Assembly (NCBI RefSeq): GCF_037038585.1
Contig: NC_092526.1
Location: 36,283,501-36,347,500, forward strand
From: Patagioenas fasciata
Taxonomy: Eukaryota; Chordata; Aves; Columbiformes; Columbidae
Length of the DNA stretch: 64,000 bases
Direction: 5' to 3'
The notes below the pieces were generated by a model, which made no database searches, had not been told where the DNA came from, and saw only the letters and a list, made by a program, of their open reading frames with translations. The stretch's first letter is position 1; every line of letters begins with the position of its first letter. The position numbers and the translations under genes were made by a program. Shown here one piece after another: positions 59,401 to 64,000 of the stretch.

Positions 59401-62400
59401 CTTCTCTTGACCGAGGGACTTCCAGCTTGATCTCTAGAGTAGGTTGTACATTGGTGTTTGGTTTCTGCGTGTTGCAGACTGGTTTGCTATGTCTGTGGCT
59501 CTGTACATACACAAATGCTCATCAGGGAAAATATAAGCAAAGTTCTGTAAAACCTTTGTGTGGACCATCATACAATGACTTTTTCTTATATAGCAGGGCC
59601 TGATTTTCCCGTTTAGGAAAGACAGATCTGTTCTGGGGTGTCCTGCCATGGGGAGCAGCAGCACACACGTGCTGCAAAGAATTTCTGGCTCATGGCCAGT
59701 AATGAAGTGCTGGAAGGAGATAGAGAGCTGAGTTTGAGCTGCATACTCTGGTGATTTACTTAATCCCTCCAGGCTTAGCTTTTATTCTTATTTAAATAAG
59801 AATGTATAAGCATGTGCAGAAACGAAGCTCTGCTGCATGCAGCGTTCCAGGTCACGGCATCAAAACCTGAAACAAGAGAGAAATCTCGTTATTTCAAACA
59901 GGAGGGAAACCTCCATGAGCTTGAATTGTTCAGGCTGGGTCAGCTGTCCTCGAGTTTTCGGAAACACAAACCTGTAGTCTGTATTAGTGCATGAAAAATC
60001 CTCATGTGAAGTGTTTTAACGTTCTCTCTTTCTCTCCCTTCTCCTCTAGCTTGCTGTGGTGAGTGTTACTTGGCAAAGTTGCTCTGCAAATATTTGCCAG
60101 CCCTTATCCTTGCTTGCACCCCTCCCTTTCCCTGCTCCTTGTCTTCTGCTATGGAGACATGGTGAGAGCTTGCGGGGGGAGGACCGAGCATGAGGAAGGC
60201 AGGGAGGGCAGCAAACTCTCTCTGGGGTGCTGTGCAGATTGGAGGCTACTGTGGCTGGGTCCTACCACTGGAGAACTCTTGTCGAGGTGCCCCGTGCCAG
60301 CAAACTTCAGGCAGATTTTTCTCCACCCTTTTTGCAGTTGAAAAGAACGTTAGTTAATGGCACACTGTGGTCCAGCTCTGTCCTCCTCCTTCCAGATCCT
60401 GTGCTTGTCTGCAGAGAAATGTGCTTTTTTTTTTTTTTTTTCTCCTCCTCTGACGCTATTCTGATGGGTCGAGTTTGCAGTCCAAAAGCTTGAAGGAAGA
60501 GCCAAGGGCACATGATGTCCTTCAGCCACGGGAGAGAGGGGGAGCAAGCTGAGTCAGCCCCTCCAGCCCACCCATGTAACCTCTGTCCTCCTGGGCTGGG
60601 TGAATGGAAGAAGTGAGAAGGCTTATGGGGAAATGCATTTTGGAATAATTACTGGGTGTTTTAAGGGTACTCACAGCTTGGAAATGCTGTCTGTCTTTGC
60701 TGAGCAAAATGCAAATGGAAAAACTAGTAAACTGGCTCTCAATTCTCCTATGCAGCTGTTTTGCTACTTTATTTTACACCGTGCTTTGCAGGTAGATAGG
60801 GCACAGGCACCCACCTGGTCAGGACTAACAGCAGACATCAGCTGCTTGCTTTGCTGTGCTTCCCTGCAAAATGTGCTGCTCTGAATGAGCTGCTCAGGCA
60901 GAAAACACAACCCTCTCTGCTCCTGTGCCTTGTTGCAGAGTGTACCTGCGGACCCGTCGACCTCCTCTTCGTGTTGGACAGCTCGGAGAGCATCGGCCTG
61001 CAGAACTTCCAAATTGCCAAGGACTTCATCATCAAAGTCATTGATCGCCTGAGCAAGGATGAGCGTGTGAAGGTGAGATTTCCACCAAGTGCCAGGACAC
61101 GCTTGTTTTTCAATGCAAGCAGAAAACCAGGGAGATGCCTCCACTCCAAAGAGCCTCCACAAGGTTCAGCTTCAAGTGTGTAACTGGAGTGGGTCTTGAT
61201 TCCTCCCAGATTCCTAAAGTGATGGAGATGAGAGAGCAGTTTGTCCCAAAATATAGGCATTTTGCTTCTTCTGGGCAAAGGGACTCTTCTTTCATGTCCC
61301 AGCTCATTAAGTACTTGCCTGATCAATCAGTCTCTCAGTCCTTTCCTTGTCACAATGAGCATTTTGGGTGTCTGTAGCAGGTAAGACCCTGACTGGCTCA
61401 CTGAACTGGCCCACATGTGCATCTGCTCCTGCTGGAGCCCCTATTGTCTGAAATAAGGCAGATGAGAGATGGCAGAGCCTGCTGTGAAGGTGTTCGGTAT
61501 GAAACCACCGGCAGGATTTCTGAGTTCTCCAGGACCCCTGAAGGTATCTTGCCCTAACTGGCTTCTACTTTTTCCAACAGTTTGAACCTGGGGAGTCCCG
61601 TGTGGGCGTTGTGCAGTACAGCCACGACAACACGCAGGAGCTGGTGGCCATGGGAGATGCCAACATAGATAACATTGGCGCACTCAAACAGTGAGTCTGT
61701 GGGGTCTCGACATGTTGTGCAGAGACCTGACCCAGGGATACCTACTCACCTCCCATCCTCTACCTCCAGACCAGCAGCTCCTGCAATGGAAAGGATGCTC
61801 AGTGTTCTTTAGTGGAAAGAAGCAGCTGATGGCATTGTAGGTGGTGCTGAGGCCAAAGCCCCGTGCAGGGATGTTACACTGCCTCACAAGCGCATCAGTG
61901 AGATATGTGTTCCCAAGGGCTTCTTCAGCATTCCTGGGGCAGGGCTTGCAGGCTCACTGGTGTCTGTGCTTGCAGGGCAGTCAAGAACCTGAAATGGATT
62001 GCTGGGGGCACCTACACTGGAGAAGCCTTGCAGTTCACCAGGGACAACCTGCTGCGGAGATTCACCTCTGACAAGCGCGTTGCCATCGTCATCACGGATG
62101 GACGCTCTGACACGCTGCGGGACCCTACCCCCCTCAGCTCCCTGTGCGACGTCACCCCGGTGAGGGCACAGGGGAAGCATCCTGCCTGCAGGCAACCCCA
62201 CACAAGAGCTGTGCATCAACGTAGTGCAGGGTCTCTGGGGGTCTCCATGGCTTTGTTACCCAAGGCTAGGGCAGGGGGGACACAGGCCACTAGAAGCACT
62301 CTCACAAAGTGACAGACATGGATGAACAGACAGTGATGAACCTTCACTTTCTTGTAGGTGGTTTCTCTTGGAATAGGCGACATTTTCCGGAACCCCCCAA

Positions 62401-64000
62401 ATCCAGATCATCTGAATGACATTGCTTGTTTAAGCAGACCTACCAGGCCAGGACTGTCTATTCAAAGGGACAACTACGCTGAGCTCCTGGATGACACCTT
62501 CCTGCAGAACATCACCTCTTATGTCTGCCAAGGTGGGTGAGAGGTTGTGGTTGGAGGGAATAAGGAAGGTAGGGAGGATTGCTTCAGCCAAAGGGTGAGG
62601 GAGGGGTACCCTTGCCTTCCCACAGTCATGCGCTGAAGGCATTGAGGGAAGAGAACAGCATTCAAGGTATAGTTAAATAAGGGACAAAGACATCTTATGT
62701 CCCAGAACACTTTGCAGCCTGGTGCAGTTCCTCTCCTGCTGCAGGACATCTCTGTCTGCAGCATTATTCAAGCATGCACCTCTGTGTTTTCTGGTGCACA
62801 TTTATAGCCTTTGCACAGCATCTTGTATGATATGGCTGTGAGTGTGAGTGTTTGTCCCTTCTGTGGCAAGCTATAGGAGAAGTGGTTTTCCTGGTTCAGC
62901 TGGTGATGTTATTCTTTCTGATTTTCTTATACAGAGAAGAAATGTCCAGACTACACCTGCCCAAGTGAGTATTGACGCGTCCTCCCACATGAAGGAGTCG
63001 TGGGTGCTGTGGTAGAGGAAATAGGAGTTTGTGGGAATGCATAGCTTGGAGACCTCTTGCAACAGAGAGGCTCCTGGGCTGAAGAATGGAGGAAGCCTTG
63101 TCAGAAATTCGTAGGGTCTCTCACACATACACCAGCCCAAGGCATCTTGGAGAAAACCTAGACAGTTTTTTCTCTGGCATCTCAAAGCTAGAGAGGAGGT
63201 TGTGCCAGATTTTAGCACTCACAGGCTTTAGCTGAGGGAGGTAATGAGATCAACTGTTATTTGGTGGTGGAAGCATGAGAAAAATCAGCACCATGGCAGG
63301 GATATTTGAAAAAGGTGCTTGAAAAGTGAGTACTGGGGGGAATTTAGTGGGGTACACCTCCAAGTCAGAAGTATGTGCAGCCCTCAGACTCGTCATGGAA
63401 AGAAGCCAGCCTTGGGAGACAAAGTGTTTCCCCAGACATGCGAGGGGACAGCGTTGTATTTAAGCAACAAGAGCCATGGAATTACCTAAGCCAGATAAGT
63501 ACCTGTAATGCAGCCTGTCCTAAACCAAATAAAAGATGGAATGAAAGGATAAAAGGACAAGTGTAGGACAGCACTGGGGTAGGGGAAACCAAGCTAATAC
63601 CCAGGGACTGGAGATTTCCCAAGTCTGACAAAGGCAGGAAGCCAGTGAGACAGCCAGTGACTTCACTGTCTTTCCGTGGAGGAGGCAGGAGGAGGAATAC
63701 AGAGTAACTAGCCCTGGGCCTTTCCCCTTGCAGTCACCTTCACTGGGTTGGCGGACATCACGCTACTGGTGGACAGTTCCACCAGTGTGGGAAGCAAGAA
63801 CTTTGAGACCACCAAGAAGTTCGTGAAGAGGCTGGCGGAGCGGTTCCTGGAGGCCGGCAAGCCTGCTGATGACTCCGTGCGCGTCTCAGTCGTCCAGTAC
63901 AGCGGCAGGAACCAACAGAAGGTGGAAGCTCAGTTCCAGCACAACTACACGGTCATCGCCAAAGCCATCGACAACATGGAGTACATTAACGACGCCACAG
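41387..64000 (+). CDS. COL6A1: COL6A1, collagen type VI alpha-1 chain (whole span; 3' end outside window)
   Basis: Secreted matrix protein that assembles with alpha-2 and alpha-3 type chains into type VI collagen beaded microfibrils around cells. Thirty-five exons were placed, the number known for human COL6A1. All have GT/AG borders and the frame is continuous for about 909 codons. Layout: signal peptide 1-23 (cut likely SWA|QRP); VWA domain N1 about 37-241 with MIDAS motif DTSES 47-51; Cys-rich linker 249-255 (CCSFECQ); Gly-X-Y helix 259-594; Cys-rich linker 596-613; VWA C1 about 615-810 with DSSES 623-627; VWA C2 from 821 with DSSTS 834-838. The helix has RGD at 480-482 and 533-535 and a Cys at 347. 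N-glycosylation sites appear at N216, N518, N539, N803 and in the last exon (NYT). The MIDAS serines distinguish these from degenerate VWA copies. About 115-120 residues are expected beyond the window. Introns not listed separately are short and show nothing recognisable. Confidence 0.97.
42274..42403 (+). CDS. COL6A1: COL6A1 exon 2 (residues 37-79), start of VWA N1
   Basis: Encodes [20 protein letters not shown] and continues to FIDKLTN. Carries the metal-site motif DTSES. Acceptor cttcttcccag, donor ACAG|gtacac. Confidence 0.97.
42404..44259 (+). other. COL6A1 intron 2, 1.86 kb
   Basis: No repeat, exon or regulatory motif that I can support; moderately GC-rich throughout. Confidence 0.55.
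44260..44460 (+). CDS. COL6A1: COL6A1 exon 3 (residues 80-146), VWA N1
   Basis: Encodes [20 protein letters not shown] and on to IEELLIG, including [10 protein letters not shown] with the MIDAS-associated Thr region. Donor TTGG|gtaagg. Confidence 0.97.
44772..44931 (+). CDS. COL6A1: COL6A1 exon 4 (residues 147-200), VWA N1
   Basis: Encodes [20 protein letters not shown] through [19 protein letters not shown] is the VWA strand with the conserved metal-site Asp. Donor CTG|gtagga. Confidence 0.97.
45130..45252 (+). CDS. COL6A1: COL6A1 exon 5 (residues 201-241), end of VWA N1
   Basis: Starts [20 protein letters not shown] (N-glycosylation NFT) and ends TINTIIDMI. 123 nt, phase 0. Confidence 0.97.
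45345..45365 (+). CDS. COL6A1: COL6A1 exon 6 (residues 242-248), 21 nt
   Basis: Encodes KVNTEQS between N1 and the Cys cluster. Acceptor ttttttgtcttgcag, donor TCG|gtgagt. Confidence 0.93.
45573..45593 (+). CDS. COL6A1: COL6A1 exon 7 (residues 249-255), 21 nt, Cys cluster
   Basis: Encodes CCSFECQ, the three-Cys linker before the helix. Donor CAG|gtgagt. Confidence 0.95.
45695..45739 (+). CDS. COL6A1: COL6A1 exon 8 (residues 256-270), helix start
   Basis: [15 protein letters not shown]; Gly-X-Y repeats begin at residue 259. 45 nt. Confidence 0.96.
46003..46056 (+). CDS. COL6A1: COL6A1 exon 9 (residues 271-288)
   Basis: [18 protein letters not shown], six triplets, 54 nt. Confidence 0.96.
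46456..46477 (+). repeat. T22 homopolymer in COL6A1 intron 9
   Basis: Twenty-two consecutive T in intron 46057-46835. Nothing else recognised in that intron. Confidence 0.9.
46836..46880 (+). CDS. COL6A1: COL6A1 exon 10 (residues 289-303)
   Basis: [15 protein letters not shown], five triplets. Confidence 0.96.
46980..47006 (+). CDS. COL6A1: COL6A1 exon 11 (residues 304-312), 27 nt
   Basis: GDKGSRGEK. Acceptor ttcatctttag, donor AAG|gtgagg. Confidence 0.95.
47367..47393 (+). CDS. COL6A1: COL6A1 exon 12 (residues 313-321), 27 nt
   Basis: GSRGAKGAK. Acceptor ccctttgcag, donor AAG|gtcagc. Confidence 0.95.
47495..47539 (+). CDS. COL6A1: COL6A1 exon 13 (residues 322-336)
   Basis: [15 protein letters not shown], five triplets. 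Confidence 0.96.
47787..47840 (+). CDS. COL6A1: COL6A1 exon 14 (residues 337-354), helix cysteine
   Basis: [18 protein letters not shown]. The Cys is residue 347, helix position 89, the site known in this chain to stabilise the antiparallel dimer. Donor GAT|gtatgt. Confidence 0.96.
48374..48436 (+). CDS. COL6A1: COL6A1 exon 15 (residues 355-375)
   Basis: [20 protein letters not shown] then K; seven triplets, 63 nt, the standard exon size of collagen VI helices. Confidence 0.96.
48870..48932 (+). CDS. COL6A1: COL6A1 exon 16 (residues 376-396)
   Basis: [20 protein letters not shown] then K. The acceptor is tttgccaag, weaker than the other helix exons, but the 63-nt frame requires it. Confidence 0.94.
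49097..49150 (+). CDS. COL6A1: COL6A1 exon 17 (residues 397-414)
   Basis: [18 protein letters not shown], six triplets. Confidence 0.96.
49233..49268 (+). CDS. COL6A1: COL6A1 exon 18 (residues 415-426)
   Basis: [12 protein letters not shown], four triplets. Confidence 0.96.
49420..49482 (+). CDS. COL6A1: COL6A1 exon 19 (residues 427-447)
   Basis: [20 protein letters not shown] then P; 63 nt. Confidence 0.96.
49483..51755 (+). other. COL6A1 intron 19, 2.3 kb
   Basis: An AP-1-like TGAGTCA sits near 49927. No helix exon is missing: exons 19 and 20 join in register with the known chain. No transposon recognised. Confidence 0.6.
51756..51818 (+). CDS. COL6A1: COL6A1 exon 20 (residues 448-468)
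   Basis: [20 protein letters not shown] then Q; 63 nt. Acceptor gtgccttttcag, donor CAG|gtaaga. Confidence 0.96.
51819..55723 (+). other. COL6A1 intron 20, 3.9 kb (largest)
   Basis: The longest intron of the gene in this window. I see no further Gly-X-Y exon, no CR1 and no RNA gene; open stretches on the minus strand have no recognisable family. Confidence 0.6.
55724..55786 (+). CDS. COL6A1: COL6A1 exon 21 (residues 469-489), RGD
   Basis: [20 protein letters not shown] then E; RGD at 480-482. 63 nt. Confidence 0.96.
56270..56332 (+). CDS. COL6A1: COL6A1 exon 22 (residues 490-510)
   Basis: [20 protein letters not shown] then R; 63 nt. Confidence 0.96.
56816..56866 (+). CDS. COL6A1: COL6A1 exon 23 (residues 511-527), helix imperfection
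   Basis: [17 protein letters not shown], 17 codons. The triplet GN- lacks one residue. NGT is a glycosylation sequon. Ends at CCC|gtaagt. Confidence 0.95.
56871..56911 (+). repeat. T/G-rich tract in COL6A1 intron 23
   Basis: gttgttgttttttggttttt then a run of 16-17 T, between exon 23 and exon 24. Confidence 0.9.
56985..57020 (+). CDS. COL6A1: COL6A1 exon 24 (residues 528-539), RGD
   Basis: [15 protein letters not shown] at 533-535. With the next exon it forms the sequon N|GT. 36 nt. Confidence 0.95.
57516..57578 (+). CDS. COL6A1: COL6A1 exon 25 (residues 540-560)
   Basis: [20 protein letters not shown] then D; 63 nt. Confidence 0.96.
58056..58121 (+). CDS. COL6A1: COL6A1 exon 26 (residues 561-582), helix interruption
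   Basis: [20 protein letters not shown] then RA, 22 codons: four non-collagenous residues (NPTP) followed by six triplets. Together with exon 23 the total is again 39 residues, a multiple of three. Confidence 0.95.
58778..58813 (+). CDS. COL6A1: COL6A1 exon 27 (residues 583-594), helix end
   Basis: [12 protein letters not shown], the last four triplets. Confidence 0.96.
59129..59165 (+). CDS. COL6A1: COL6A1 exon 28 (residues 595-606 plus one base)
   Basis: [12 protein letters not shown] plus T. Starts the Cys-rich link after the helix. Donor GCT|gtgagt, phase 1. Confidence 0.95.
59166..60938 (+). other. COL6A1 introns 28 and 29, flanking the 9-nt exon
   Basis: Intron 28 (59166-60049) ends in a long T/C tract (gttctctctttctctccc). 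Intron 29 (60059-60938) holds a T18 run at about 60425-60441. Otherwise nothing recognised. Confidence 0.6.
60050..60058 (+). CDS. COL6A1: COL6A1 exon 29, 9-nt microexon (residues 607-609 plus one base)
   Basis: CT-TGC-TGT-G after acceptor cttctcctctag and before donor G|gtgagt. Joined it gives S-C-C-E, matching the known Cys cluster of the chain. Skipping it keeps the frame but removes two cysteines. Confidence 0.88.
60939..61072 (+). CDS. COL6A1: COL6A1 exon 30 (residues 610-654), start of VWA C1
   Basis: [20 protein letters not shown] and on to [14 protein letters not shown] motif DSSES at 623-627. Confidence 0.97.
61581..61690 (+). CDS. COL6A1: COL6A1 exon 31 (residues 655-690), VWA C1
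   Basis: [20 protein letters not shown] and on to [14 protein letters not shown] is a standard VWA strand. Donor AACA|gtgagt. Confidence 0.96.
61976..62159 (+). CDS. COL6A1: COL6A1 exon 32 (residues 691-752), VWA C1
   Basis: [20 protein letters not shown] and on through [12 protein letters not shown] to CDVTP. ITDGRSD carries the metal-site Asp. Donor CCG|gtgagg. Confidence 0.97.
62358..62532 (+). CDS. COL6A1: COL6A1 exon 33 (residues 753-810), end of VWA C1
   Basis: [20 protein letters not shown] and on to [11 protein letters not shown]803 is a glycosylation sequon. Phase 1 donor CAAG|gtgggt. Confidence 0.96.
62935..62964 (+). CDS. COL6A1: COL6A1 exon 34 (residues 811-820), C1-C2 linker
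   Basis: [10 protein letters not shown], a short two-Cys linker. Acceptor ttttcttatacag, donor CCAA|gtgagt. Confidence 0.95.
63734..64000 (+). CDS. COL6A1: COL6A1 exon 35, start of VWA C2, cut by window end
   Basis: Starts [20 protein letters not shown] and remains open to 64000 (ending YINDAT). MIDAS DSSTS at 834-838, sequon NYT near the end. In human this last exon carries all of C2 and the stop codon, so the rest should follow directly. Confidence 0.95.

Overview
The window is avian nuclear DNA. The evidence is four CR1 LINE copies (the dominant bird retrotransposon, recognisable by ends reading cacagaatcatagaat or attctatgattctatga), compact introns with GT/AG borders, and two genes whose order and orientation match the PCBP3 - COL6A1 neighbourhood of vertebrates (human 21q22.3). 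Both genes are on the + strand. The species is not determined; chicken or another bird fits.

Region 1 (1-about 23,700): PCBP3, poly(rC)-binding protein 3. Thirteen coding exons from an ATG at 997 to a TAA at 22777-22779 join without a frame break into a 339-residue protein with three KH RNA-binding domains. Any 5' non-coding or alternative N-terminal exons lie to the left of the window. The 3'UTR holds AT, CA and ATT repeats and one canonical AATAAA at 23675.

Region 2 (about 23,700-41,100): intergenic, about 17 kb. It holds a CR1 3' end on the + strand, a 1.3-kb CR1 on the - strand with a decayed reverse transcriptase, AT-rich stretches that could be conserved regulatory DNA, a weak two-exon transcript candidate (30180-31010), and a poly(A)-tail-like tract with an AATAAA on the - strand (38228-38283) that could be the end of a retrocopy. 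No protein gene is supported here.

Region 3 (41,100-64,000): COL6A1, the alpha-1 chain of type VI collagen. Thirty-five exons can be placed from the ATG at 41387; the last is cut by the window edge. They give signal peptide, N-terminal VWA domain (N1), a Cys-rich linker, a 336-residue Gly-X-Y triple helix with two small imperfections, VWA domain C1 and the start of VWA domain C2. About 909 codons are present; the remaining C-terminal part lies to the right.

The two genes are not functionally linked: PCBP3 is an intracellular RNA-binding regulator and COL6A1 an extracellular matrix structural protein. I found no undescribed system. The points most worth a second look are splice-level: a CAGCAG tandem acceptor and a UG-repeat tract in PCBP3, a 9-nt microexon in COL6A1, and an acceptor-like sequence plus a tiny uORF just before the COL6A1 start codon.
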